From the NCBI GenBank assembly GCA_009787085.1, contig WRGR01000033.1, positions 1-42,866 of the forward strand: a stretch of 42,866 bases of DNA, given 5' to 3'. The stretch comes from Actinomycetes bacterium (lineage in GTDB: Bacteria; Actinomycetota; Coriobacteriia; Coriobacteriales; UBA8131). The notes beneath the pieces were generated by a model. The model had not been told where the DNA came from. It saw only the letters and a program-made list of their open reading frames with translations, and made no database searches. Positions 1-7,997 of this stretch are shown here, piece after piece. How positions within the stretch are numbered: the stretch's first letter is position 1; every line of letters begins with the position of its first letter. The translations under genes and the position numbers were made by a program.

Positions 1-159
1 GCGGCCGCCGGCCGCCGTGGCCGTTGATCCATCACCGCCGACCCCGCCACCTACGGCATCGTTCTTGAAGCCAGAGGCCGTCCCCTGGGTGACTTTTATC
101 TTGTTGTTCATGGCCTCCACACAAGCGTTGGAGAGGCCGGACGCGACGGTGCCCAGTAG
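1..159 (-). pseudogene. ISL3-like transposase C-terminal remnant
   Basis: Read on the minus strand from about 157 down, the sequence gives T-V-A-S-GLSNACVEAMNNKIKVT followed by a GF-K-N pattern. This resembles the C-terminal 'GLSNA-VEA-NNKIK' signature of ISL3/IS204-type transposases. An in-frame TAA lies just upstream (about 160) and nothing upstream in any frame continues the protein. The reading frame stays open to the left edge of the window but turns into a low-complexity Gly/Ala stretch unlike a transposase. It is a short decayed piece with no terminal repeats visible. Confidence 0.45.
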
Positions 160-304
160 TTACTTCCATGAGTAAACACCTCATTCAGTTGGTACAAAGC
201 GCCTTGACCTGCATATATCATCTCACATGGCACCCCCGAACAGCACCATTGCGATGCACAGTGGCCTCGGCAACGAAGCCGGCTGCTGCGTCAGAGCATA
301 GACA

Positions 305-440
305 TCACATCACTTCCCAGTGACCGCAAGTGCCACCGACACGCACGATAACACCAGATTTTTTCAGCTTCTGCAAATGTCTCTGAACAGTGGCTCTTGG
401 AATCCCTAATTGCGCGGAAATCGCAGCACAACAGTAACGC
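305..440 (-). pseudogene. Winged-helix domain fragment (AlbA_2/RecG-like regulator C-terminus)
   Basis: The minus strand encodes a stretch reading AAISAQLGIPRATVQRHL, then QKLKKSGVIVRVGGT, ending G-H-W-E-V-M-stop. This is the helix-turn-helix plus wing seen at the C-terminus of many AlbA_2-type ATP-binding regulators and related helix-turn-helix proteins. No start codon or upstream domain is present: the frame runs back into the 3' end of the PIN toxin gene. It is best read as a truncated relic. The stretch 160-304 holds nothing I recognise. Confidence 0.5.
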
Positions 441-452
441 CGCCAAGGCAGA

Positions 453-908
453 TTACAGGGCAACTTCGGGCACACTTGGGGTCGGCTCTTCGAAGGGGTT
501 TATCAGTGTTGTGTCTAGATATGAGAAATCCTTGGTGTTCCTAGTCGCCAAGACACCACCTGCCGCTATGCAGGTCGCAGCGATCATGCCGTCCTCGACT
601 GTTAAAGCCCTGCCTTGGTTTCTGGCCGACTCGGCAAATCGGGCATAAATTCGGGCGGCGGCAGCATCGTAGGCCAGTATCCGGTTTCGGTAGCCGGAGG
701 TTATCCGCTCCATGGCTACCAGCAGGTTCTCGCGCCGTCTGCCCACAGGCAAACGAAGCGCACCGTCAAGCAGCTCGCCAATAGTGACAGCTGTAAGGTA
801 GAGGTATTGCTCATTCATGAACAGCCAAGCCATGACATTCCTGTCGGGCTCCATTTTGATTGTCTCCAAGATGATATTCGTGTCCAGTACCACCGGGCGC
901 GCTGCCAT
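453..908 (-). CDS. VapC-like PIN-domain ribonuclease (type II toxin), no partner antitoxin
   Basis: The 151-residue protein has the PIN-domain acidic residues in the expected order: D9-T-N near the N-terminus, an E in T-x-x-E-L (around 45), D in V-E-D-G (around 105) and a final T-R-N-x-x-D-F (around 123-128). PIN toxins are Mg-dependent ribonucleases, usually cleaving tRNA or rRNA. The start is supported by GGGAG ten bases upstream. Only about 180 bases separate it from the rubrerythrin stop on the same strand, too little for a usual VapB gene, and no small ORF overlaps its start. It is therefore either an orphan toxin or has an antitoxin elsewhere. The last 20 residues (FEEPTPSVPEVAL end) look like an appended tail. 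Confidence 0.8.
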   Translation of the reverse strand: MAARPVVLDTNIILETIKMEPDRNVMAWLFMNEQYLYLTAVTIGELLDGALRLPVGRRRENLLVAMERITSGYRNRILAYDAAAARIYARFAESARNQGRALTVEDGMIAATCIAAGGVLATRNTKDFSYLDTTLINPFEEPTPSVPEVAL

Positions 909-999
909 CAGGCATCATCTCCCAAAATTAGCGTATGAAAACTGCGGTTTGAGATTGTAGTCTAGATGCCTTTTTTGCTGACCTCATTATAATCTTGAA

Positions 1000-1022
1000 G
1001 GCGCCCCGCTTTGCGGGACGCC
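1000..1022 (-). terminator. Hairpin after the rubrerythrin gene
   Basis: GGCGCCCCGC and GCGGGACGCC pair as a ten-base-pair stem with one mismatch around a TTT loop, about 70 bases past the rubrerythrin stop. The following minus-strand sequence is AT-rich but has no clean T-run, so it is a plausible but not certain intrinsic terminator. Confidence 0.4.
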
Positions 1023-1089
1023 TCCAAGTGAAGCCATCGGTTTCTAAGGCTCACAAACTCAATGGCCAGCAGCTGCCATCAGTTATAGC

Positions 1090-1875
1090 TTAATAGGCTT
1101 TGAAAGACTCCTTCGGAGCCAAACAGATCGGGCAGGCCGTGAAGTTCTCGCCCTTATGGATATAGCCACAAACCGGGCAAAGGTAATACTTATCACTGTC
1201 CGGCTTATCGATGTTGTTGTAGGCATCCAAGTAGCGCTCGGCATGAACCGCCTCGGCCAGCTTGGCCTTGGCGAAAACGGCAGCGGCGGTTTCGTTGCCC
1301 TCTTCAATGGCCACCTTGACGAAAGACGGATACATGTCCGAAGTCTCATAGATCTCGCCGTTGGCACCAAGGATCAGATTAATATCGGTCTCATAAGACT
1401 TGACGTCCGGTGCTGCAGGCTTGGTGGCCTTCGGGTCGAGTTTTTGTAGCTCGGCAAACTCCAGCTCAATGTGGATCTTCTCGGCATCAGCAGTAGCCTT
1501 GAAGAGCCGTGATATCTGTTCGTAGCCAGCTTTTGTAGCGGCGGCAGAAAATGCCTCGTACTTTGTGGTAGCCCCTGTCTCACCAGTAATGGCAGTCTTC
1601 AGGTTCTCCAAGGTAGTGCCAACCTTGGTCGTGCTCTCCGGCACAACATCGAAGTTGGTGGCCTTCTTGTAGTCGATGGCCTCCTTGGGGTCAAGCACAT
1701 TGGCGGTGGTACCAGCAGCAGCATTCCCGGCTTCATTCGTAGCGGTGCCGCTGTTGGCATCGGCCGTGGTCGGGCTGCAGGCGGCCAAGGCCCCGGCACC
1801 CGCCAAGGCCACCGCGCCAACAGCCGCTCCGCGAACCAAGGTGCGCCTACTGAACTCAGAATTCTTTACTTCCAT
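1090..1875 (-). CDS. Tat-exported lipoprotein rubrerythrin
   Basis: Rubrerythrin reduces hydrogen peroxide with a non-haem diiron centre fed by a rubredoxin-type iron site. The N-terminus carries a twin-arginine signal (SRRTLVRG, residues 9-16), a hydrophobic run and a lipobox L-A-A-C33, predicting a Tat-exported, membrane-anchored lipoprotein. Residues about 75-225 are the four-helix diiron domain, with GET near 95, an A-D-A-E-K-I-H segment and later A-V-H-A-E-R-Y. The C-terminus is a rubredoxin knuckle pair, C233-P-V-C236 and C248-P-I-C251. Most rubrerythrins are cytoplasmic and about 190 residues, so the export signal is the odd feature. AAGGAAGG precedes the ATG, and a palindromic promoter lies upstream. 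Confidence 0.88.
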   Translation of the reverse strand: MEVKNSEFSRRTLVRGAAVGAVALAGAGALAACSPTTADANSGTATNEAGNAAAGTTANVLDPKEAIDYKKATNFDVVPESTTKVGTTLENLKTAITGETGATTKYEAFSAAATKAGYEQISRLFKATADAEKIHIELEFAELQKLDPKATKPAAPDVKSYETDINLILGANGEIYETSDMYPSFVKVAIEEGNETAAAVFAKAKLAEAVHAERYLDAYNNIDKPDSDKYYLCPVCGYIHKGENFTACPICLAPKESFKAY

Positions 1876-1940
1876 CTTCTAATCCTTCCTTTCTCGTGAA
1901 CACTCTTAAAGCCCGCATTTCAAAGACTCTACCGAGATAT

Positions 1941-1975
1941 ATTATAGTAGATGGATTGGGAATTATCCATCTACT
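1941..1975 (-). promoter_or_regulatory. Rubrerythrin promoter with perfect palindromic operator
   Basis: A perfect 11-base inverted repeat, AGTAGATGGAT and ATCCATCTACT, is separated by eight bases. It abuts a TATAAT (-10) on the minus strand about 65 bases upstream of the rubrerythrin ATG. No good -35 exists at the right distance, and the palindrome covers that position. This is the arrangement expected for a site bound by a dimeric regulator, probably redox- or metal-responsive. The sequence is not the classic PerR box. Confidence 0.5.
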
Positions 1976-2041
1976 TTCTCAACATATTAGGGAATAGAGA
2001 CGGGTAGGCAAGTTCCGTAAACCACAGGCCTTGGACGCTAA

Positions 2042-2175
2042 AATGGGGGTTGTGCACGAATTCCTCCGGCCAAGTAGGCTTTTTGCTCGGTGACACCCCT
2101 CCTACGTGCGGCTCTGAATGATCGGCTGTTTTAAAAGCCAATAAATCTGAGAGGAATTCGTGCACGGCCCCTATT
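2042..2175. mobile_element. MITE-like element with 25-base terminal inverted repeats
   Basis: Two 25-base arms in opposite orientation bound this 134-base segment. They match at 22 positions and share the perfect core TGCACGAATTCCTC (2053-2066 and, inverted, 2151-2164). Their outer ends read AATGGGGG and, on the other strand, AATAGGGG. The interior has no credible gene: an open frame of 64 codons here has no support. No obvious target duplication flanks it. It sits 3' of the LysR gene and upstream of the rubrerythrin promoter. Confidence 0.45.
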
Positions 2176-2207
2176 CCAACGGCAAAGGCTCCTAGCTCAT
2201 TATGACA

Positions 2208-3152
2208 CTATTCGCCCTCTAGCTCCAGTGCAGCCGACAAAATTTGTTCTAGGCTTTCAGTGTCCCGCATGAACTCCGCGAATTCCATCTCATCTTTGGT
2301 CAACGGCGCTTTGGATACTGTGACCATGCTTAGCGGCCTTGAAAGCTGGCAGCCGTCAATGCTCAGGGTCTTCAGCCTACCCATCTGGCATTCCTGCTGA
2401 ACGGTCAGCGCCGAGATGATGGTCACACCCATGCCAGCTTCAACCACCTGCTTGATGGCCTGGGTACCGCCTAGCTCCATATAGATGTTCAACTCAGCAG
2501 CTCCGAAACCAGCCTTCTCCAATGCCAGCTCCATGACTTTACGGGTGCCCGAACCTCTTTCACGGATAATCATCTTCTCAGTTTTCAGCTCATCGAAAGT
2601 GACAGAGTCGCGGCTGGCCCACGGATGACTGGCGGCAACCACCACTGCCAGCTCATCGTGCCAAAAAGGCTCGACATCAAGATTCCAGTTCTCGGGTACC
2701 GGGCCTTCAACCAAAACGACATGAATGCGCTTGCCCACTAAGTCAAGTGCTAGTATCTCGGTGTTAGCAATCTTGGCATTGAAGTCGATGCCCGGGTAAT
2801 CGCTGTTGAACTTGTTGATGATATGCGGCAAGATATACTCGCCTATTGTCAGTGTTGCTCCCAAATGGACACTGCCATGCTTGCATTCTGTCGCCTCACC
2901 AACGGCCTCACTGGCTTCCTGCAGCAAATCCAACACTTGACAGGCATAGTTGTAGAGAATCGTGCCACATTTTGTCAGGCTCACACCTTTATTCGTTCGG
3001 TCGAGCAGCCTGGCATTGTACTCACGCTCAAGGTGCTGTATCTGGACGCTGATGCTTGGCTGGCTCATATGCAGCAGTTTGGAGGCCTGTGTGATATTGC
3101 CGGTATCCGCAACTGACTTGAACACTCGGAACTGCTGTTCCAGCACGCCCAT
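2208..3152 (-). CDS. LysR-type transcriptional regulator
   Basis: The 314-residue protein begins MGVLEQQFRVFKSVADTGN and has the LysR winged helix-turn-helix (about 17-40: ITQASKLLHMSQPSISVQIQ, then LEREYNARLLDRT). A periplasmic-binding-fold effector domain follows from about 90. An ATG is chosen because GGAGGAAGGGGGG lies eight bases upstream and the preceding codons do not resemble the family; a GTG nine bases earlier is an alternative. It lies just 3' of the second dsrMK pair, on the same strand. LysR proteins such as CysB and CysL commonly control sulfur genes. A role in activating the two dsr operons through their shared upstream box is a reasonable inference, unproven. Confidence 0.85.
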   Translation of the reverse strand: MGVLEQQFRVFKSVADTGNITQASKLLHMSQPSISVQIQHLEREYNARLLDRTNKGVSLTKCGTILYNYACQVLDLLQEASEAVGEATECKHGSVHLGATLTIGEYILPHIINKFNSDYPGIDFNAKIANTEILALDLVGKRIHVVLVEGPVPENWNLDVEPFWHDELAVVVAASHPWASRDSVTFDELKTEKMIIRERGSGTRKVMELALEKAGFGAAELNIYMELGGTQAIKQVVEAGMGVTIISALTVQQECQMGRLKTLSIDGCQLSRPLSMVTVSKAPLTKDEMEFAEFMRDTESLEQILSAALELEGE

Positions 3153-3394
3153 TGTGGACACCCCCCTTCCTCCGATTCTGTCTGAAAAATCGCAATAGCC
3201 GTAGTCTGGGACGTATTTTTCTTTCGCGCCGACCGTGTTCGCCTGTAATTTTCCCATAGCATACTCTTTTCACTTAGTGCCCAATATCTACCCCATTATC
3301 GCACCTATTCCCATATCCTAGACTGCATCCTAGTCGCCCGTTTATCCGGATGATCAGCATCTACCGGGACTGAAAAAACCACTGTTCATAGCCA

Positions 3395-5002
3395 TTAGGC
3401 CGTTGCAGCAAAGTCCAAAAAAGGCCTATTCATGCTCACCAAGGCATTGACCATCAATTCCACAAGGCCACCGTAGTGAACATTGAACTTCTTGGTAGTT
3501 TCAAAGAACTCAAAGAGGTCGCGGATGGTTCCTTTGCAATTAGAACAGGGGGCACAGACATACTTGACGATGCCCGGGTCAGTGAACTGCTCCCCAAAGG
3601 CCTTGACGATCTGCGTGAACTTCATGCGGCCACTGACCTTGTTGCGGAAGTCTTTGAAGTTGTATGAGTTCATAATAGCAAATCCGCTGCCGCCGCCACA
3701 GCAATAATTATCAACCCCATGCGGCATCATCTCCCTGAACTGCGGGCAAATGGCCTTGAGAATGTCACGTTGCGGCTTGACAATGCCCATCTGGCGAACG
3801 ACATTGCAAGGGTCATGCAATGTTACTGGGAAATCATTCTTCGACGGATCCAGCTTCAACCGCCCGCTGCTCACCATCTCGGCAAGCAACGGCAGACAGC
3901 TTTCAACCGGTATGTTCCGCTCCGACACCATGCGGTCGGCGCTGAGCGCCAGTGCCTTATGGGCATGCCCGCATTCACCAACGACTATCCGCCGTACTCC
4001 GAGCTTCTCTGCTGCCTTGATCTGTTGCATCGCGACCTTACGGGCTTGGGTATCGTCATACCAGATGCCGTAATTGACACTGTCGTAGCCAATCATGTCT
4101 GAACTCAAGGTCCAATCCAAGCCGGCCTCTTCAAAGAGGATGGCGAAGGCTGCCGGGTTCTCCGGCCAAGCCATATACTCGCCGGCATTGTGGATCAACA
4201 AGATATCAGCCCCCTGTTTATCTATCGGGAACTCGATTTTGCGGCCGCAGGTCTCCTCGGTTTCCTCGGCGATGAACTCCAGCGTGTCGATCAAGGCCGG
4301 CTTGGTGATGCCGGTTGAAGAGCCGGTTTCCAACTGACGCATTGAGCCTTTGGCATGAATAGGAGTAGGGGCAATGCCCATCTCTTGGCTGAATATCTTG
4401 CGGATCTCCCGTGTCAGCATGCCGTTGTCTAAGGCCAGAGGGCAAGTCTGGGCACAGCGGCGGCAGAGGTTGCAACGATAGGCCAGCTCCCCTAAGCGGG
4501 CGATGCTCTCCCAGTTGATGTCGATGTCAGCACCAACAAAGCCGCCGAGAAGTCGGCCGCTTGGCGTAAAATAGCGCCTATATATCTTGCGCAGCACGTC
4601 AGAGCGGAAAATGGGACGGTATATCTCCTGCTCACCGCTAGACTTGAAGATATGGCAGGCCTCGGAGCAGGTATTGCATTTGGCACAATAGTCCATTGTC
4701 AACTGCAAGGGCTCCAAAAAACTATTGTTGCTGTCGGCAAAGCTCTTGGCCAGGCCGCCGATGAAGCGGCGGACAAACTCGTCTTCGTCCTCTTTAGTTT
4801 CTGGACGCCTCAAGCCATCAAGAGCGATGAAGCCATCCAGTGAGGCACAGTGTTCTTCTGCCCATTCTGGCTTTGGCTGCTTGAACGGCGGCTCCATGCC
4901 GTCAGCGCTGTATGGCGCTGGCAGCGGTGCTAGGTCAGCAATTGGTGATAGCAGGTCTGTTTTCAGGGAGATGTCCCTCGGAGCTATTTTGGTGTTTGTC
5001 AT
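3395..5002 (-). CDS. DsrK/HdrD-like iron-sulfur heterodisulfide reductase subunit (second copy)
   Basis: The 535-residue protein has a twin [4Fe-4S] module, C106-A-K-C109-N-T-C112-SEA-C116 and CNLCRRCAQTCP. Two CCG-type domains follow: one contains GECGHAHK, and later come DPCNVVRQ and YCCGGGSGF. CCG domains of HdrD and DsrK hold the cubane that works on heterodisulfides; in DsrK the substrate is thought to be the DsrC trisulfide. It overlaps the upstream dsrM-like gene by four bases (ATGA), so the pair is translationally coupled. It is clearly distinct from the dsrK in the same operon: shorter, and with a different Pro-rich N-terminus. It probably forms a two-subunit DsrMK-type quinol:DsrC oxidoreductase. 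Confidence 0.85.
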   Translation of the reverse strand: MTNTKIAPRDISLKTDLLSPIADLAPLPAPYSADGMEPPFKQPKPEWAEEHCASLDGFIALDGLRRPETKEDEDEFVRRFIGGLAKSFADSNNSFLEPLQLTMDYCAKCNTCSEACHIFKSSGEQEIYRPIFRSDVLRKIYRRYFTPSGRLLGGFVGADIDINWESIARLGELAYRCNLCRRCAQTCPLALDNGMLTREIRKIFSQEMGIAPTPIHAKGSMRQLETGSSTGITKPALIDTLEFIAEETEETCGRKIEFPIDKQGADILLIHNAGEYMAWPENPAAFAILFEEAGLDWTLSSDMIGYDSVNYGIWYDDTQARKVAMQQIKAAEKLGVRRIVVGECGHAHKALALSADRMVSERNIPVESCLPLLAEMVSSGRLKLDPSKNDFPVTLHDPCNVVRQMGIVKPQRDILKAICPQFREMMPHGVDNYCCGGGSGFAIMNSYNFKDFRNKVSGRMKFTQIVKAFGEQFTDPGIVKYVCAPCSNCKGTIRDLFEFFETTKKFNVHYGGLVELMVNALVSMNRPFLDFAATA

Positions 5003-5865
5003 TGTTTTGGCTCCTCAACTGGTTTAACCGGGTTGACATGGGGGGCAACCCAGACGGTCTTCGGTTTGTGGGCTTCCAGTTCCTTGATTTTTCGCCGCAC
5101 CTCGCTATCGGCCAAGTTTGGGTCGTTGTCCCAAAGCACTTTATGGAAGGCGAAGTATTTGCCCACGTAATGACTCATCTTGCTCATTGGGATATATATA
5201 AGCATCAAGCCGAGCAACACCAGATGCAGGTAGACAACTGCCGCAAAAGTTTGGCCGCCACCGCCCAGCACACTGGCGGCAACCACAAACGGCGAGGCGA
5301 AACCGCTCCAGCTGGCAATGCCGGTGACTAGGACGCAGAAGATCAACACCAGATTGAAGTACTCCTGCGGGGTTGTGTATTTTCTCATGCTGGGGTCAAC
5401 GATGCGTCGTACCAAAAGCAAGAAGCTGCCCAGTGTCGTCAGTGCAAAACCAGCGGCACCAACAGCAACGGTAATCCAATACAACCATGGCGGCGAGGCA
5501 GCGACATTGACAATCAGGGCGATAGTCCAAACGAACATGGCGTAGACACCTAGATGAAAACAATAGGATGCCCACCAAAGGCTCCTCTGCTTTTCAAAAA
5601 GCTTACGGATGAATATCATCTCTTGGAGCATATCTAGCAGCTCATTGAGCTTGTCGATCCGCCGTGGCTTATGCCACCACTCAGGCTCTTCTAGATATGA
5701 GCCGCCGTATTTGGCACGTTCGGCTCCCTCTTTGGGAATTGGGTAGATCTCTAATCTACTGTGTACTGGCAGCCTCTTAAAGCGCCAAGCACGATAGACC
5801 GAGAGCAACAAAAAGCCGACCATGGCAATGATGATGAAAACTGATACTAGGATAGCGCCCAACAC
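4999..5865 (-). CDS. DsrM/NarI-like membrane cytochrome b subunit (second copy)
   Basis: About 288 residues with one N-terminal membrane helix, a basic cytoplasmic segment (residues 30-90) and four or five further helices (about 95-245). This fits the nitrate-reductase gamma/DsrM family, whose haem b groups exchange electrons with menaquinone. A GTG start is preferred because AGGAGG lies six bases before it; an ATG five codons upstream overlaps that SD. It follows dsrN by a short gap and runs into the DsrK-like gene, making a membrane DsrMK pair. The His ligands cannot be assigned with certainty by eye. Hme/Hdr-type membrane complexes are the alternative name for the same architecture. Confidence 0.8.
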   Translation of the reverse strand: MLGAILVSVFIIIAMVGFLLLSVYRAWRFKRLPVHSRLEIYPIPKEGAERAKYGGSYLEEPEWWHKPRRIDKLNELLDMLQEMIFIRKLFEKQRSLWWASYCFHLGVYAMFVWTIALIVNVAASPPWLYWITVAVGAAGFALTTLGSFLLLVRRIVDPSMRKYTTPQEYFNLVLIFCVLVTGIASWSGFASPFVVAASVLGGGGQTFAAVVYLHLVLLGLMLIYIPMSKMSHYVGKYFAFHKVLWDNDPNLADSEVRRKIKELEAHKPKTVWVAPHVNPVKPVEEPKQ

Positions 5866-5899
5866 TGTGATCCTCCTCATTCTCTGACGATGGCTACAA

Positions 5900-7549
5900 C
5901 TACAATCTACTTACAACCCCCCTGCGGGCGTGCTCCACGAAACGCTCTGCCCAGCAAGGCGAGGCGAAAGCGTTGACATGCGTGTAACTGGCAACAATAC
6001 CCTTTTGGCAGATGCCGTCGGCAGCATTGGCAATCCCCCGACGGTTCCCGGCCATAAAGATATAGCGGAGGCCAGAGTCAGCATTGACCACAGCCGAATG
6101 GTGGAACTCATGCCCCTTAATACAGGCACCAACCGCAAACCAAGGATTCTCAGCATCGACTTTTAGCACCGAATAGCCATGTGCCTGACGCTTGGCCTCC
6201 ATCCTAGTTTCAATCGGCAAAGCACCTACCATGCTGTAGTGCTTCCCTTGGTGCTCCAGTGACAACGCTAGGTACATCAAACCACCACACTCTGCCCAAA
6301 TGGGGGCACCGCTGAGGGCAAAATCACTAACACTGTTACGAAATTCCTCATTGGCTTCCAACTCTGCGGCAAAGATCTCCGGAAAACCGCCGCCAATATA
6401 AAGGGCGTTGATGTTCTTTGGCAGTGCCCGATCATGCAGGGCATCAACAAACACTAAGTCCGCCCCTAAATCCCGCAAGGCCTGAAGGTTTTCCGGGTAG
6501 TAGAAACTGAATGCCTGGTCACGGAGCACCCCGATACAGGCACGACCGAGAGGCATGCCGGCATTATCGGCAGGTCTGGCAACCAGAGGCTCCTTGACGC
6601 TCGCTGGAGCAGGCCGCTCAAGCAGCAACTGCGGCGCAGGTGCCGCCTGCAACGCCCGCGCCGCAGTCGCTGTCTGAGCGGTGGCTGCCCGAGCGGTGGC
6701 TGCCCGAGCGGTGGCTGCCATAATCTTCCTTGTTCCTTGCCAAGTACAATCACGCAGATAAGTCAGCGGCTGTGCCGTGGCGGACATCGCCAAAACAGCA
6801 TCCAAATCCACATGGCTGGCAATATGCTTGGCAATGCTGTCCAGATGCCTGTCTATCGCTGCCACCTCCGTGCTGGATATCAGCCCGAGATGACGGTCGG
6901 GAATATCCACCACCGTGCTGCTGGGCACACAGCCCAGCAGCGGAATTTGACAGTACCCCTCAATAACCTCTCGCAAGAGCAGCTCCTGTCGCTGGCCACG
7001 AACACGGTTAGCGATAACCCCAACAATTTCTACATCTGGGTCGAAGTGCTGACAGCCCATAACCACCGCTGCTGCAGTACGGGTCATGCGCGTCACGTCC
7101 AAAACCAAGATAACCGGGGTTTTGGTGATCTTGGCAATCTCGGCCGCTGAACTCGTGCCTTCGCAGTCCGTGCCGTCGAAAAACCCCATGGCCGCTTCCA
7201 GCAAACTGATTTGACTGCCCGCCGAGACATCACCCAGAACAGTGCGTATCTGGTCGGGTGTCATAAAAAAGCTGTCGAGGTTGCGGCTCGTCCGATGGCA
7301 GGCAAGGCTGTGCCAGCCAGGATCGATGAAGTCCGGGCCTTTCTTAAAAGGCTGTGCGTCCACGCCGCGTAGGCTGAAAGCCCGCAGCAAACCCAATGTC
7401 ACCACGGTCTTGCCGCTCCTGCCATGAGGAGCGGCAATCATCACCCGTGGACAGGGTACCGTAACGGTCTGTGGCAACTCGGCAAGCAGCACGGGTGCCG
7501 TTTGCGCGAACGGCCTGGATACGGTCGGGTTGGCAAGATGGCGTGACAT
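5900..7549 (-). CDS. dsrN: DsrN: siroheme amidase (cobyrinic acid a,c-diamide synthase-like)
   Basis: The 549-residue protein joins a CobB-type ATP-binding domain (P-loop variant APHGRSGKT near residue 40, then PFKKGPDFIDPGWH) to a class-I glutamine amidotransferase domain. The latter has the nucleophile region W-A-E-C-G-G-L-M-Y (around 415) and a late histidine in G-H-E-F-H-H. In dissimilatory sulfite reducers this protein amidates siroheme to the siroamide used by DsrAB; its place between dsrC and a dsrMK pair supports that over a cobalamin role. The linker between the domains carries a repeat of A-T-A-R-A units encoded by three 15-base copies. A 12-base repeat lies just upstream of its start. 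Confidence 0.85.
   Translation of the reverse strand: MSRHLANPTVSRPFAQTAPVLLAELPQTVTVPCPRVMIAAPHGRSGKTVVTLGLLRAFSLRGVDAQPFKKGPDFIDPGWHSLACHRTSRNLDSFFMTPDQIRTVLGDVSAGSQISLLEAAMGFFDGTDCEGTSSAAEIAKITKTPVILVLDVTRMTRTAAAVVMGCQHFDPDVEIVGVIANRVRGQRQELLLREVIEGYCQIPLLGCVPSSTVVDIPDRHLGLISSTEVAAIDRHLDSIAKHIASHVDLDAVLAMSATAQPLTYLRDCTWQGTRKIMAATARAATARAATAQTATAARALQAAPAPQLLLERPAPASVKEPLVARPADNAGMPLGRACIGVLRDQAFSFYYPENLQALRDLGADLVFVDALHDRALPKNINALYIGGGFPEIFAAELEANEEFRNSVSDFALSGAPIWAECGGLMYLALSLEHQGKHYSMVGALPIETRMEAKRQAHGYSVLKVDAENPWFAVGACIKGHEFHHSAVVNADSGLRYIFMAGNRRGIANAADGICQKGIVASYTHVNAFASPCWAERFVEHARRGVVSRL
6676..6720 (-). repeat. In-frame 15-base tandem repeat in dsrN
   Basis: The unit GAGCGGTGGCTGCCC (plus-strand reading) occurs three times in a row. 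It encodes the A-T-A-R-A repeats in the interdomain linker of DsrN, so copy-number change would be tolerated in frame. Confidence 0.8.
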
Positions 7550-7560
7550 GATTGAATCGA

Positions 7561-7595
7561 CGCTTCCTTAGGCGCTTCCCTAGGCGCTTCCCTAT
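7561..7595 (-). repeat. 12-base repeat between dsrC and dsrN
   Basis: On the minus strand GGGAAGCGCCTA is present twice in tandem, followed by a partial copy (AGGAAGCG), in the 42-base gap just upstream of the dsrN ATG. Each copy contains a purine-rich SD-like GGGAAG/AAGGAAG. The copies could multiply ribosome-binding options; that is inference. Confidence 0.5.
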
Positions 7596-7906
7596 ACGCA
7601 ACCGGTCGGCTTGGCCAAGCCGGCGATCTTGCAAGCTCCGGCAGCCGGTCCCGCCGGGAACAGCTCATAGATCTCGGCCTGCGACTTGCCAGTATCCTTC
7701 AACAAGCGACGCACCATCGGTGCCACGTTGAACTCTGCAAAATAGTTGCGTAGATAGTTGATAACTGCCCAATGCTCGTCGGTAAGTTCGATGTCCTCCA
7801 GCTCTGCCAGTTTTTTGGCCACGTCTTCGTCCCATTCTCTGGAGTCATCCAAAAAACCATCCTCGTCTAAAGCGATCGTCCTGTTACCTACTTGTAAATC
7901 TGCCAT
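7592..7906 (-). CDS. dsrC: DsrC sulfur carrier protein
   Basis: The 104-residue protein ends A-C92-K-I-A-G-L-A-K-P-T-G-C103-V. This is the DsrC C-terminal arm with both redox cysteines, ten residues apart and the second penultimate. In dissimilatory sulfite reduction DsrAB transfers partly reduced sulfur to this arm, giving a DsrC trisulfide. DsrMKJOP or DsrMK-type membrane complexes then reduce it to release sulfide. Both cysteines are present, so it should be a true DsrC rather than a single-cysteine TusE/RspA homologue. AGGAGG lies seven bases before the ATG. It follows dsrP by 91 bases and may have a separate transcript. Confidence 0.95.
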   Translation of the reverse strand: MADLQVGNRTIALDEDGFLDDSREWDEDVAKKLAELEDIELTDEHWAVINYLRNYFAEFNVAPMVRRLLKDTGKSQAEIYELFPAGPAAGACKIAGLAKPTGCV

Positions 7907-7997
7907 TTCTCAACCTCCTAAATCGTGATTTGGTCGTACTGCCATTTCATACTATTACCTACTGCCAAGGACACAGCGTCCCCAACAGCATTTTGCC

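Noticed and set aside
1971-2165. 64-codon minus-strand frame inside the inverted-repeat element
   Set aside because: It spans the terminal repeats, has no SD and no recognisable product.
5900-7549. CobB of cobalamin synthesis
   Set aside because: No cobalamin genes are adjacent; the position between dsrC and dsrMK fits DsrN. The domain architecture alone cannot separate the two.
7592-7906. DsrC as a TusE-type tRNA thiolation protein
   Set aside because: Both C-terminal cysteines are present and the gene lies in a dsr operon, so a true DsrC is favoured.
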